Source of the DNA: Aerococcus tenax
GTDB taxonomy: Bacteria; Bacillota; Bacilli; Lactobacillales; Aerococcaceae
DNA: 64,000 nt
Reading direction: 5' to 3'
Assembly (NCBI RefSeq): GCF_003286645.3
Contig: NZ_CP127382.2
Coordinates: 1,116,001-1,180,000 of the forward strand
The position numbers and the translations under genes are program-made. Below the pieces are notes generated by a model. It worked only from the letters and a program-made list of their open reading frames with translations. It made no database searches and had not been told where the DNA came from. Positions 17,243 through 27,826 of this stretch are shown piece after piece (position 1 is the first letter of the stretch; the number at the start of each line of letters is the position of its first letter).

Positions 17243-19708
17243 TTAAAAATCATAGGGGCTGATGCCATCCATACCAATTAAAGGATCGATCTGACCACTT
17301 TCAAGTAAGTCAGGAGTTAACCAATCGACCTTTACATTCATTCCCGAGTTTCCAGTATCCTCTTGCTGGTCCCCTGACTCATCTCCTTGAGACCTGGTAC
17401 TTTGATCCTGACTAGGACTTGCTTCACTTGACTGCGAGTTCAGTTTAGGAAGTAATTCGTCTTCTTCAAGTAGGGAGCGGTAAAGGTTAGTATGGCGTTG
17501 GCTGGCCTGGGTTTGAATGGCAGATTGGAAGGCTTGAACTTCACCGCAGAGAATTAAGGATTGCTTAGCTCTGGTGATCGCTGTATAGAGCAAATTGCGT
17601 TGGAGCATGCGTTGGTATTGACTGATTAAAGGGAGGATAACGATAGGAAATTCGCTTCCTTGCGATTTATGAATCGAAACACAATACGCCAAGGTTAATT
17701 GGTTAAAATCTTGCCGGTTGTATGTGACCTCATTGCCGTCGAAATCAACCACTATTTCATCACTTTGGCTGGTCGTTTCCTTGGCATAAAATATCGCCAC
17801 GATTTCTCCCATATCCCCGTTAAAGACATTCATTTCAGCTTGGTTTTGTAACTGCAAGACCTTATCCCCTAAGCGAAAAAGACGGTTGAAGTGGCTAACT
17901 TGGCGCTTATTGCCATCAGTATTTGGATTTAAACTTTCCTGCAATTTCTGATTAATCTGATCGATGCCGGCCTGCCCCTTATACATGGGGGCCAAAACTT
18001 GAATATCTTTAACATCATAATCTTTTTCAAGAGCACGTTTAGCCACCGCTGCAATAAAATCAGCTAAGTGGAAATAATCTACCCGGAAAAATGACCGGTC
18101 AGCCTTATTTTTGGTAAGATCGACAGGCATTTCCCCATTTTTTATATCATGAGCCAATAAAGTGATGGTTGAATTGGCATCTTGACGAAATATTTCGTCG
18201 AGCTCGCGCCAGGCGATTGTCTGACTTCTCAAGAGATCTGACAGCACTTGTCCTGGACCAACTGAGGGCAGTTGATCTTTATCCCCTACCAAGATAATTT
18301 GCATATCATCAGGAACTGCTTCTAATAATTGAAAGAATAACCAAGTGTCTACCATAGACATCTCATCAATAATCAGTAAGTCCCCTGCAATAGTCTCTTT
18401 ATCCGAAGTTATGATATTATTTTCATCTTCTTCACCAGTGAGACCGATTAAACGATGAATAGTGGTTGCCACTAGGCCAGTAGTTTCACTCATCCGCTTG
18501 GCAGCCCGTCCAGTTGGAGCTGCCAAACGAATAGGAAAATCACTCGGGTCATAATCCCCTAGGCGGATATTATTTAACCGGCAATAAATATCGATGATTC
18601 CTTCTAAAACCGTGGTTTTTCCCGTACCCGGTCCCCCAGTTAGAATAAATAATTTCTCTTCTAGGGCTTCAATAATTGCTTTCCTTTGAGCGGGTCCATA
18701 TTGAATACCTAATTTTGCTTCGGTTTCCTCTATTTCATTAGCCAAATTATCATTCTCATATTTAGACTGAGTTCGTTCATTCTTGATACGTTTTAAACGT
18801 TTAACAATCCCCTTCTCTGCATAATAGAGACTAGGAAGAAAATAACCCTCTTCAGTCGCAATCACTTCATTGGTATCTACCAAGTCGCTCAAGCGATCAG
18901 CCACTTGCTGCATGTCAACCATTTGTAGATTCATTTGGCTTTTATTTAATAGATTGAGAACCTGCTGGAATAGTTCTTCCTTCTTAACATAAGTATCCCC
19001 ATTGCTATAACAAATTGTTTCTAATGAAAAAGTAATCGCCCCTTGGATGCGTAAAGGCGAGTCATAGGCAAATTCTAAACGTTGGGCCAGTAAATCAGCC
19101 TTTTGAAAACCAAAACCCTGAATATTTTTAACCAAGAAATAGGGATTTTCTTTAATCAATTCAACCGCTTCATCTTGGTATTTAGCATAAATCTTGCCTG
19201 CCAAGTGGTTAGAAAAGCCCATCTCCGATAATTGAATAAAGGTATCCTCATTGCCACGATTAGCCTTTACTTTCTCATGTAACATTTGCTGTTTATTCTT
19301 GGTCAGGCCCTTAACTTCTTTCAAACGTTCGGGTTGATTTACAATTAAGTCAATGGTCTTCTCACCTAAGGTATTGACCACACGTTCAGCCAATATTTTC
19401 CCAATTCCTGGAAATTCATCGCTGGATAAATATTTGATTAAGCCATCTTTACTGGTAATTTTTATTCCTTCATAATGGGAGACTTTGAATTGAACCCCGT
19501 ACTTAGGATGATCAACTAAGTTCCCGAAGAATTGGTATGTAGTTCCGTCCTGGATAGTTCCAAAATTTCCTGTCACGACAATATTTTTTTCGGAGTAAAG
19601 GGTGTTGGTATCATCAACCGTAATCCGCATCACCCGATAATAATTATCTGGATTAGAAAAAAAGGTAGCTTCTACTTCGCCGATGAAATAATCTTCTGTA
19701 GCTGCCAT
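17243..19708 (-). CDS. recD2: RecD2-type ATP-dependent DNA helicase (YrrC)
   Basis: RecD2 is a 5'-3' superfamily 1B helicase that works without RecBC in Firmicutes, acting in fork maintenance and repair. The N-terminal third carries OB and helix-hairpin-helix segments (FPGIGKILAERVV near 93), then Walker A LTGGPGTGKTT near 345, motif II LLIIDEMSMVD, and C-terminal YCVSIHKSQGSEF and YTAITRAKQ motifs. The tail is Gln/Ser/Asp-rich. ATG 19708 is chosen over an upstream GTG because AGGAGG lies between them; this gives 821 residues. Confidence 0.93.
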   Translation of the reverse strand: MAATEDYFIGEVEATFFSNPDNYYRVMRITVDDTNTLYSEKNIVVTGNFGTIQDGTTYQFFGNLVDHPKYGVQFKVSHYEGIKITSKDGLIKYLSSDEFPGIGKILAERVVNTLGEKTIDLIVNQPERLKEVKGLTKNKQQMLHEKVKANRGNEDTFIQLSEMGFSNHLAGKIYAKYQDEAVELIKENPYFLVKNIQGFGFQKADLLAQRLEFAYDSPLRIQGAITFSLETICYSNGDTYVKKEELFQQVLNLLNKSQMNLQMVDMQQVADRLSDLVDTNEVIATEEGYFLPSLYYAEKGIVKRLKRIKNERTQSKYENDNLANEIEETEAKLGIQYGPAQRKAIIEALEEKLFILTGGPGTGKTTVLEGIIDIYCRLNNIRLGDYDPSDFPIRLAAPTGRAAKRMSETTGLVATTIHRLIGLTGEEDENNIITSDKETIAGDLLIIDEMSMVDTWLFFQLLEAVPDDMQIILVGDKDQLPSVGPGQVLSDLLRSQTIAWRELDEIFRQDANSTITLLAHDIKNGEMPVDLTKNKADRSFFRVDYFHLADFIAAVAKRALEKDYDVKDIQVLAPMYKGQAGIDQINQKLQESLNPNTDGNKRQVSHFNRLFRLGDKVLQLQNQAEMNVFNGDMGEIVAIFYAKETTSQSDEIVVDFDGNEVTYNRQDFNQLTLAYCVSIHKSQGSEFPIVILPLISQYQRMLQRNLLYTAITRAKQSLILCGEVQAFQSAIQTQASQRHTNLYRSLLEEDELLPKLNSQSSEASPSQDQSTRSQGDESGDQQEDTGNSGMNVKVDWLTPDLLESGQIDPLIGMDGISPYDF

Positions 19709-19858
19709 TCCCTTATCCCTCCTAGTCACAATCTTTGCTTATTATATCACAGAATATCACTGGATTTATCCTCCGCCAAGCCCGCCCTCTGCTCACCTTT
19801 CTTCTATATAAATGCCCGCTATACCATTTTCTCTCTTTCACGCCCTAAATAAAGAAAA

Positions 19859-19929
19859 AGCTGTAGCTTAGCTTCTAGCTTCCAAGTTAGATAAGGTCTT
19901 CCTGGATAAGCCAAAAACTAGTTACAGCT
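19859..19929 (-). terminator. Terminator-like structure after mnmA
   Basis: AGCTGTA at 19859 pairs with TACAGCT at 19923-19929, enclosing a loop with further pairing (GCTTCTAGC region), and the minus strand then reads TTTTTCTTTATTT. It is the likely end of the mnmA transcript; the large loop leaves room for a small structured RNA. Confidence 0.55.
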
Positions 19930-19986
19930 GTATCTTAAAATCATCCTAATTTATAGTCTGCTTTTAGAAATGATTCATCTATTTGA

Positions 19987-21225
<1,239 letters not shown>

Positions 21226-21230
21226 CTAAA

Positions 21231-21284
21231 AAACTCAAGTCATTTGATTGAATTTTTATTAAATCTTCAAATGTCCTTGAGTTT
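21231..21284 (-). terminator. Terminator of the desulfurase-DUF1831 operon
   Basis: AAACTCAAG...ATTTGA pairs with TCAAAT...CTTGAGTTT, giving a long interrupted stem, and GAGTTTTTTAGG follows on the minus strand. It separates this operon from mnmA. Confidence 0.7.
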
Positions 21285-21307
21285 GGAGAATGATTATATG
21301 TCCATTT

Positions 21308-21655
21308 TTAGTCTTCACTGATTGCTAAGACTTGCTTGTCAACTAAGTCAGCTAAAATTTCCTCTAAGCGTTTGGCTAAATCTGCCATATCGGAATTTTG
21401 GTAAACATTAACCGCCTTCAGCCCCGTCTTATTAGTGACGTTCATTTGCAATTTATCCACTGACTTATCAATTTGAACTTTTAATAAGAGATAGTGACTG
21501 GCTTGAAATTCTGGACGAATAGGAATTTCAATTTGATAATTACCTGCCTTAGTGGAAGTAAATCCATAGTCCCGCAAAGTATATGCCTTGCAGTTAGGAT
21601 GAACTTGATAGGATTTTTGACTTCCTTTTAAATGTTCTTTTTCTTTAAAAGCCAT
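21308..21655 (-). CDS. DUF1831 family protein
   Basis: This 115-residue protein belongs to DUF1831, a Lactobacillales family of unknown role usually encoded beside the MnmA-dedicated cysteine desulfurase. The start at 21655 is favoured because AAGGAGG sits six bases before it. The sequence is a mixed alpha/beta single domain (YQVHPNCKAYTLRDYGF at the start, LAKRLEEILADLVDKQ near the end). The frame overlaps the desulfurase stop region upstream, so the two are co-transcribed. A link to tRNA thiolation is inferred from context. Confidence 0.82.
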   Translation of the reverse strand: MAFKEKEHLKGSQKSYQVHPNCKAYTLRDYGFTSTKAGNYQIEIPIRPEFQASHYLLLKVQIDKSVDKLQMNVTNKTGLKAVNVYQNSDMADLAKRLEEILADLVDKQVLAISED

Positions 21656-21686
21656 TTCATTCCTCCTTAATCTGTTTACACGACAA

Positions 21687-22811
21687 CTAAGCAATGCTTA
21701 ATAAAATATCTAAGAATTCATCGATTTCTTCAATTGTGGTCAGCTGACCGAATGATATACGAATACTTTGACTGATCCGAGGGCTTTCTTCACCAAACAT
21801 CGATACTAAAATCCGACTCGGTTCTAGCGATCCAGCTGAGCAGGCTGACCCAGCCGATACATAAACGTCTTTTAAATCTAATTTAATTAGAACTTGGTCA
21901 CTAGGATGATTAGGCCAGTAGACATTTAAAATATGAGCTAGTTCAGCTTCCTTAGGACCATTAATTTCGAAATCTAGACCACGTTCTCTAGCTTCTTTAA
22001 GAAAATATTTCCTTAAATCAAGCAATTTTTGGTGATGGTCATCCCTAGACTGATAGGCGATTTCAATGGCCTTACCCATGGCCACAATTCCAGGCACATT
22101 TTCAGTACCGGCACGATGGCCATGTTCTTGGCCTCCCCCTCTTAGGTAAGGGGTAAAATCACTCACTGCATTACGATAATAGAGAAAGCCAACTCCCTTG
22201 GGTCCATGGAATTTATGGGCAGATACGCATAGGCCATCGATATGCATAGCTTCAACATCAATAGGGATGTTGAGATAGGCTTGAACCACATCCGTATAGA
22301 AGAATAAGTGGTGATCATGGCAAATCTCTCCAATGGCTTGGATATCTTGGACAGAGCCGACTTCGTTATTCCCTGCAATAATTGAAACCATAATGGTATC
22401 ATCTTTAATGGCATCCTTTAAGGCTTCAATTGAGATGTGACCATATTCATCGAAAGGCAAGAAAGTCACTTCAAATCCCTGTTTTTCCAGATATTTTGCC
22501 GTCTTGTAACTTGAAGGATGTTCAGCTTCGGTGGTAATAATATGACGGCCTTGCTTTGCTAACCGTTTTGCGGTTTGTATCAGGGCACTATTAGTAGATT
22601 CTGTGGCCCCACTGGTAAAAATAATATCGTCGGCCTGAGCATTAATCGTCTCCGCTATATTCTCTCTTACTCGAGTCAATTGTTCATGTGATTGACGACC
22701 AATCCGGTAGGTACTTGATGCATTGCCATAATTTTCACGCATGGCCTGGTTCATGGCCTCAATAACTGGTTGGGTCATCGGTGTGGTTGCTGCATAATCA
22801 AGATAGATCAT
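21687..22811 (-). CDS. Cysteine desulfurase (NifS/IscS-like, MnmA sulfur donor)
   Basis: This PLP enzyme converts cysteine to alanine and passes persulfide sulfur, most likely to MnmA as YrvO does in Bacillus. The 374-residue product starts at ATG 22811 (MIYLDYAATTPM) after AAGGGGGT; a GTG 27 bases upstream contains that ribosome-binding site and is rejected. The PLP lysine lies in SAHKFHGPKG and the persulfide cysteine in SAGSACSAGSLEPS. No SufBCD or IscU genes are adjacent, which supports a tRNA-thiolation role over iron-sulfur assembly. Confidence 0.92.
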   Translation of the reverse strand: MIYLDYAATTPMTQPVIEAMNQAMRENYGNASSTYRIGRQSHEQLTRVRENIAETINAQADDIIFTSGATESTNSALIQTAKRLAKQGRHIITTEAEHPSSYKTAKYLEKQGFEVTFLPFDEYGHISIEALKDAIKDDTIMVSIIAGNNEVGSVQDIQAIGEICHDHHLFFYTDVVQAYLNIPIDVEAMHIDGLCVSAHKFHGPKGVGFLYYRNAVSDFTPYLRGGGQEHGHRAGTENVPGIVAMGKAIEIAYQSRDDHHQKLLDLRKYFLKEARERGLDFEINGPKEAELAHILNVYWPNHPSDQVLIKLDLKDVYVSAGSACSAGSLEPSRILVSMFGEESPRISQSIRISFGQLTTIEEIDEFLDILLSIA

Positions 22812-22951
22812 TCGTTCGCTTACCCCCTTGTTTTTCACTATTGTATCACTATCTGGTCCTAGACAACAGAGGAAAAGCCAAAAGCGCTCTTTTTAAAAAC
22901 GGATGTGTTATACTGATTGACGTTATCAAACACTTAGAAAGGAGTTTCAGT

Positions 22952-24226
22952 GTGAATAAGCAAGCCCCCCTAGCCTACAGAATGCGACCGAAGACCCTAG
23001 AAGAAGTTGTTGGTCAAGAACACCTAGTTGGTTCTGGCAAGATCATCTGGCGAATGGTTAAAGCGAAGCAGTTAAGGTCAATGATTTTATACGGTCCTCC
23101 TGGTATTGGTAAAACCTCAATCGCTAGCGCTATTGCTGGTTCCACGAAGTTAAGTTTTCGGCAATTGAATGCGGCGACAGATAATAAAAAGGCCCTACAA
23201 GAAGTCGTGGCCGAAGCAGAGTTTTCTGGCGGTCTTATTTTAATGTTAGATGAAATTCACCGCCTGGATAAAACGAAACAAGACTTTCTCCTGCCTCATT
23301 TAGAAAGCGGCCTACTGATTCTAATCGGAGCAACCACCGAAAACCCTTATATCAATATCAATCCTGCTATCCGGTCGCGAACACAGATTTTTGAGCTTCA
23401 CCCTTTAGAAGCTGATCAAATCAAAGTAGGTATTGACCATGCCCTCGAAAATAAAGAGCGGGGCCTGGGCAAGTACCCTATTCAATTAAGTAATGAGGCC
23501 AGGGACTACTTAGCCAATTACTCCAATGGCGATTTACGGTCAGCTCTCAATGCATTAGAACTAGCGGCTTTATCAACTGAGGAGAATGCTGAAGGCCAAA
23601 TTCTGATCGACTTAAGCGTAGCAGAGGAATGTTTACAAAAGAAGGCCTTTGACCATGATGAAGATGGAGACATGCACTATGATGTGGTGTCTGCCTTTCA
23701 GAAAAGTATTCGTGGCAGTGATGTCAACGCTGCCCTTCATTATGCCGCCCGTTTAATTGAAGCTGGTGATTTGAACAGTCTCTGCCGGCGCTTAATGGTA
23801 TGCGCTTATGAGGATATTGGTTTGGCTAACCCAGAGGCCTGTCAGCGGGCGGTCACTGCCTGCCAAGCTGCCCAGAAAATTGGACTGCCGGAAGCCAGGA
23901 TTCCTTTGGCTCATGCCATTATTGACCTGTCCCTATCCCCTAAATCCAATTCGGCCATCAAAGCCATTGATCAAGCCTTAGCAGATATTCGTTCAGGAAA
24001 AGCTGGCGTCATCCCCAAACATCTCCGTGATGCCCACTACAGTGGTGCTAAGAAATTGGGAAGAGGAAATGCTTACAAGTTTCCCCACGATTACCCCAAC
24101 CATTGGGTCGCTCAAGATTACTTACCAGAAACCTTGTCGGACAGGCAATACTACCAGGCCTGCCAAACAGGCAAATATGAGCAAGCCTTAGAGCAAATGC
24201 GGCAAATGCGAGAAAAACAAAAATAA
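22952..24226 (+). CDS. rarA: RarA/MgsA replication-associated AAA+ ATPase
   Basis: RarA is a clamp-loader-like AAA+ protein acting at stalled replication forks. Starting from GTG 22952, with AAAGGAG eight bases before it, gives 424 residues beginning NKQAPLAYRMRPKTLEEVVGQEHL. Walker A is LYGPPGIGKTS, Walker B LMLDEIHRLDK and sensor 1 GATTENPY. The C-terminal tetramerisation region (KAIDQALADIRSG, PKHLRDAHY) is complete. It is divergent from the desulfurase gene and followed by 6S RNA, the usual Lactobacillales arrangement. Confidence 0.95.
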   Translation: MNKQAPLAYRMRPKTLEEVVGQEHLVGSGKIIWRMVKAKQLRSMILYGPPGIGKTSIASAIAGSTKLSFRQLNAATDNKKALQEVVAEAEFSGGLILMLDEIHRLDKTKQDFLLPHLESGLLILIGATTENPYININPAIRSRTQIFELHPLEADQIKVGIDHALENKERGLGKYPIQLSNEARDYLANYSNGDLRSALNALELAALSTEENAEGQILIDLSVAEECLQKKAFDHDEDGDMHYDVVSAFQKSIRGSDVNAALHYAARLIEAGDLNSLCRRLMVCAYEDIGLANPEACQRAVTACQAAQKIGLPEARIPLAHAIIDLSLSPKSNSAIKAIDQALADIRSGKAGVIPKHLRDAHYSGAKKLGRGNAYKFPHDYPNHWVAQDYLPETLSDRQYYQACQTGKYEQALEQMRQMREKQK

Positions 24227-24316
24227 TTTTTATAAGCGATAAATCCAGTATAAGATGTTGTCACTTTAAGCTTTCCTGCTTGCCAAAAAGCCCTAGACAT
24301 GCTAAATTAATAGTAA

Positions 24317-24505
24317 TGTAAGTTCTCTAAGATATGCGTGCATCTTTTAAATGTGCTGACCGAACAACTACTATCTAGGGATCTGCGAGCTCCAATGGAT
24401 GTTACGCCTCTATTACGTGGACAACTGAAGTTGGATACCGGAACCCACCTGCTATATCGCGGGTTCAGACAGATAGAATTTCCACGGTATCATTGGAGGC
24501 TTACA
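24317..24505 (+). ncRNA. ssrS: 6S RNA
   Basis: The 189-base segment has a closing stem TGTAAG/CTTACA, continued by CTC..AA/TT.GAG and GATA/TATC, a long imperfect hairpin and a central bubble (near CTGACCGAACAACTAC, opposite AAGTTGGATACCGGAA). This is the 6S fold that mimics an open promoter and traps the sigma-A holoenzyme. A promoter fits exactly: TTGCCA (24280-24285), 17 bases, TAAATT (24303-24308). The position between rarA and usp matches 6S RNA in other Lactobacillales. Identification is by fold and context, not alignment. Confidence 0.8.
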
Positions 24506-24530
24506 TAAAAATAATCGAATTATTTTTTAG

Positions 24531-24556
24531 CCTAGGTGTGAAAGCCTAGGTTTTTT
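24531..24556 (+). terminator. Terminator after 6S RNA
   Basis: Two CCTAGG hexamers (24531-24536 and 24545-24550) pair around TGTGAAAG and are followed by six Ts. Confidence 0.7.
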
Positions 24557-24602
24557 CAATAGGAACATTATTTAAAGTTAATTTTTTTATCCGCTTTCAT
24601 GC

Positions 24603-24608
24603 TATAAT
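24603..24608 (+). promoter_or_regulatory. Extended -10 promoter of usp
   Basis: TGCTATAAT (24600-24608) is an extended -10 element 35 bases before the usp ATG. The -35 region is AT-rich without a clear hexamer. Confidence 0.6.
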
Positions 24609-24642
24609 AGCTATAGAGAGAAAAAGAAAGTGAGGGATCCTT

Positions 24643-25119
24643 ATGTATAAGAATTATGAACATATATTGACACCTGTGGATGGTTCTGATGAAGCTGAAT
24701 TAGCCTTCAAAAAAGCGGTAGAAGTTGCCTTACGTAATGATGCTGAATTAATCATTACCCATATCGTTGATACACGCTCGATTCAAACGACTACTGGTTA
24801 CGAAGGCACCCTATCCGATGAATTAGTCAAACAAGCTAAAGAATTACTTAATGACTACAAGAAGTATGCATCGGAAAAAGGCTTAAAAGAAATCCAAACC
24901 GTCATTGATTATGGTTCACCAAAGGTTCAAATTGCTAAAGAACTTTCCAAAGAATACCATGCTGATTTAATCATGATTGGTGCAACGGGACTAAACGCTG
25001 TGGAACGCCTCTTCATTGGTTCTGTTTCAGAATACGTCATCCGTAACGCTAATTGTGATGTCTTAGTGGTAAGAACCGACTTAGACAATGTGAAACATGA
25101 AAAAGGGAAGAAAGCATAA
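24643..25119 (+). CDS. Universal stress protein, UspA family
   Basis: This 158-residue protein has the UspA fold: ILTPVDGSDEAELAFKKAVEVA at the start and the ATP-binding pattern G-2X-G-9X-G-S near 118-135 (GATGLNAVERLFIGSVS). It is therefore of the ATP-binding type. The stop is seven bases before the 3' end of the left group II intron, on the opposite strand, so usp has probably been cut off from the bidirectional terminator it once shared with glpF. The specific stress it answers is unknown. Confidence 0.92.
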   Translation: MYKNYEHILTPVDGSDEAELAFKKAVEVALRNDAELIITHIVDTRSIQTTTGYEGTLSDELVKQAKELLNDYKKYASEKGLKEIQTVIDYGSPKVQIAKELSKEYHADLIMIGATGLNAVERLFIGSVSEYVIRNANCDVLVVRTDLDNVKHEKGKKA

Positions 25120-25126
25120 AAACTAA

Positions 25127-27010
25127 ATCGAGTAGGACTCTGTCCGTTAGTCGGACAGAGGACCTCTCACACCACCGTACGTACGGTTCCGTATACGGCG
25201 GTTCAATATCTTAAATAGGCAGACTCCGCCAGGAGGGTTAATGATTTTAATCCCCACTGACGGAGTCTTTTTGTTGTCAGAGCGTAGTGCACCTCCGGTG
25301 TCTTGGATAGACGCCAATACTTCTTGCGTGAGAAAGCAATACGCTTCGCGCTTTCACTATCCAATCCCAACCGCATGAGGCGTATAATCTTCGTTCGACA
25401 GTTTTTCCATCGCTTCAAAATGAGTTGCCTTAGGCGATGGTTTAACCATTGTTCTATCTCTTCAATATAGGTTTTAATATAGCCTACTCCAAAATAGTTG
25501 ATCCAACCTTGTGTGACTTGGTTGATCTCTTTTACAATGGTTTTAAAGGTACCTGGTCGCTTTCGACTTGTCAGACGTTTTAACTTTGCTTTGAATTTCT
25601 TCTTCGCTTCATTCGTCGGACGAAAACGACAACCCTTTCGGGTAGGCTTGATAAGGCAACCCAAGAATTTTAAACGGGTTGGCGAACCCACTTGACTTTT
25701 CTCATGGTTAACGGTTAATCGAAGATCTTTTTCAATGTAAGTAGTAATACTTTTTAGCACACGTTCTCCTGCTCGCTTAGATTTGACGAAAATCGCAAAG
25801 TCATCTGCGTAACGTACAAAACGATGTCCACGACGTTCTAATTCTCTATCCAATTCATTTAAATAAACATTACATAGAAGCGGTGAAATAACACCCCCTT
25901 GAGGGGTACCCGTATGACTGTCAATAAATTGACCAGACATATCAATAACACCTGCACTCATAAAACGTCTAAGAATACGTGATATCGCTGGATCTTTTAC
26001 CATTTGTTCCAAGTAATGAATCATTTTATCTTGATTAAAATTATCGAAACAATTCTTTAGATCGCAATCAACCACAACTTTATAGCCTGTTTCGTAATAG
26101 TCGACACATTGTTTCAGTGCACTATGTGCACTCTTGCCTTTACGAAAGCCATGACTATAAGGTGATAGTTGAGGATCTATGATTGGTTCAATCACTTGTC
26201 GAATGGCTTGTTGAACAATGCGATCCCTGACCACAGGAATACCTAATCGACGAACTCCTCCATTGGCTTTGGGAATTTCTACCCGCTTGACCGGTTGAGG
26301 TTTATATGTTGCATTCATCAATTTCTGTTGTAAGGGTCTAAGATACTTTCTTACTTCAGCTTCCGCAGCTTCTGCGGAAACACCATCAATACCAGCTGCT
26401 CCTTTGTTCTTACGAACTAATTGAGCTGCTCGCATGAGGTTTTCTTCTCTGACAACGAGACTCATTAGAGACCCATCATGTCTTTTCATATATTCAATAG
26501 CTCTACCACTAAGCACATCTACATACTTTTCAGGTTCCACCTTATTCCTCTGTAGGCTGCGTTGCTTCCGCAACTTTTCTGCTTTTCCCATAATTGAGCT
26601 ACCTCCCATCTAAATAAACATGGATATTGTTCAGTCCTTCGTTTCCTCTGGAAACTACTATGACTTCGGCTGACTTCTCACAGTAAACCTTTTTCGACCG
26701 GCTTCTTATAAGGGGACTCCTGCGCCGTCTGTGAGATCTCCCTGGGTAAGAACGACAACTTTCTACTCATGTCACTGCTTCATCTACTGTCTCAGATTCG
26801 TGCAGTATTGGACTTCACTTTGTCTGGCAAGCTCATCCATCTTTTGACAGCCTTTCTTTATGAAGTTTCTGTACGTCAGTGCAAGTATTTGCCTCCAACT
26901 TCCTTCAGATTCCACCTCACGGTGGACACCCTTGTCATTGGCTAACAGTTCCTACTGCAAAGGCCTGTAGTGGACTTTCACCACCGAGTTGTCGCCCATG
27001 CCAGGCGCAC
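25127..27010 (-). mobile_element. Group II intron, class C-like, copy 1
   Basis: On the minus strand the element begins GTGCGCC at 27010 and ends ...CTACTCGAT at 25127, the GUGYG...AY boundaries of group II introns. Domains I-III occupy about 26592-27010, the maturase ORF lies in domain IV, domain V is the 32-base hairpin at 25171-25202 (9-bp lower stem with one G-T pair, CG bulge, upper stem with a GAAC loop) and domain VI is the CTCTGTCCG/CGGACAGAG hairpin at 25139-25160. It is inserted about 8-12 bases downstream of the glpF terminator stem, the class C habit. It matches copy 2 in length (1884 bases). Confidence 0.95.
25203..26591 (-). CDS. ltrA: Group II intron reverse transcriptase/maturase, copy 1
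   Basis: The intron-encoded protein splices its RNA and copies it into DNA. The ATG at 26591 (462 residues, MGKAEKLRKQ) is chosen because GGGAGG lies ten bases before it. The reverse-transcriptase domain spans about 60-300: RRLGIPVVRDRIVQQA, SPYSHGFRKGKSAH, TPQGGVISPLL and the catalytic YADD. The maturase domain X follows to about 410. The C-terminus (KYWRLSKTPEVHYAL) is class C-like, with no HNH endonuclease. The stop falls at domain V, so the ORF is intact. Confidence 0.96.
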   Translation of the reverse strand: MGKAEKLRKQRSLQRNKVEPEKYVDVLSGRAIEYMKRHDGSLMSLVVREENLMRAAQLVRKNKGAAGIDGVSAEAAEAEVRKYLRPLQQKLMNATYKPQPVKRVEIPKANGGVRRLGIPVVRDRIVQQAIRQVIEPIIDPQLSPYSHGFRKGKSAHSALKQCVDYYETGYKVVVDCDLKNCFDNFNQDKMIHYLEQMVKDPAISRILRRFMSAGVIDMSGQFIDSHTGTPQGGVISPLLCNVYLNELDRELERRGHRFVRYADDFAIFVKSKRAGERVLKSITTYIEKDLRLTVNHEKSQVGSPTRLKFLGCLIKPTRKGCRFRPTNEAKKKFKAKLKRLTSRKRPGTFKTIVKEINQVTQGWINYFGVGYIKTYIEEIEQWLNHRLRQLILKRWKNCRTKIIRLMRLGLDSESAKRIAFSRKKYWRLSKTPEVHYALTTKRLRQWGLKSLTLLAESAYLRY

Positions 27011-27018
27011 GAGTAATT

Positions 27019-27050
27019 AAAAGGCCTCACTCCTTGAAGTGAGGCCTTTT
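27019..27050. terminator. Bidirectional terminator of glpF (originally shared with usp)
   Basis: AAAAGGCCTCACT pairs with AGTGAGGCCTTTT around CCTTGA. T runs follow on both strands. It ends the glp operon on the minus strand; on the plus strand it would once have served usp, from which the intron now separates it. Confidence 0.88.
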
Positions 27051-27086
27051 TTAACTGCTCATGATACTTTTACTTATTACTAATCA

Positions 27087-27794
27087 TTAGGGTATCCACT
27101 GAAAGACAATGGCAGCTAACACACCACCAATGATGGGTCCGACAACGGGTACCCAAGCGTATGACCAGTCTGAATCTCCCTTGTGGGGGATTGGTAAAAT
27201 CGCATGGGCAATCCGAGGCCCTAAGTCGCGGGCTGGATTAATCGCATATCCCGTCGGTCCTCCTAAGGAAGCCCCGATGCTGACAATCAATCCCCCTACC
27301 AAGGCAGTAGACAAACCAGGAGCCAGGTCATTTTGAGCAAAGGACATGATTCCAAAAGTTAAAATAAAGGTGCCAATCGCCTCACTGATTAAATTGTTAG
27401 CTGGTGCATAAATCTCAGGAGCGGTAGCAAAGCTTCCTAATATCATGTCAGGATCTTCTGTTACATTAAAATGATCCCGATAATGAAGCCATAAAATCAC
27501 TGCCCCTAAGAAAGCACCTAGCATTTGTCCAATAATATAGGCAGGCACTGAGGACCATGGTGTCGAACCTTCAATCGCAAAGGCAATGGTCACTGCAGGA
27601 TTCAGATGGGCTGGGCTTAAATAACCTGAAGCATAGGCAGCCACCATAACCGCCAAGCCCCAGCCAATTGTTATAGTTAACCAGCCGGCATTATGTCCCT
27701 TGGTCCGTGCTAAATTGACATTAGCACAAACCCCATCCCCTAAAAGGACCAGAATGAGTGTCCCTAAAAACTCACCGATTACTTCTGTCGCCAT
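27087..27794 (-). CDS. glpF: GlpF-type glycerol facilitator (aquaglyceroporin)
   Basis: GlpF lets glycerol enter by diffusion. The 235-residue MIP-family protein has six transmembrane segments and two half-helices with the pore motifs, here HLNPAVT (NPA box 1) and AINPARDLGPR (NPARD box 2; Asp and Arg typical of glycerol channels). The opening EVIGEFLGTLILVLLGDGV is standard. It is the last gene of glpK-glpO-glpF and ends at a strong terminator. Confidence 0.94.
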   Translation of the reverse strand: MATEVIGEFLGTLILVLLGDGVCANVNLARTKGHNAGWLTITIGWGLAVMVAAYASGYLSPAHLNPAVTIAFAIEGSTPWSSVPAYIIGQMLGAFLGAVILWLHYRDHFNVTEDPDMILGSFATAPEIYAPANNLISEAIGTFILTFGIMSFAQNDLAPGLSTALVGGLIVSIGASLGGPTGYAINPARDLGPRIAHAILPIPHKGDSDWSYAWVPVVGPIIGGVLAAIVFQWIP

Positions 27795-27826
27795 CCTACT
27801 TCCTCCTCTATCAAAACGTTATCTTA

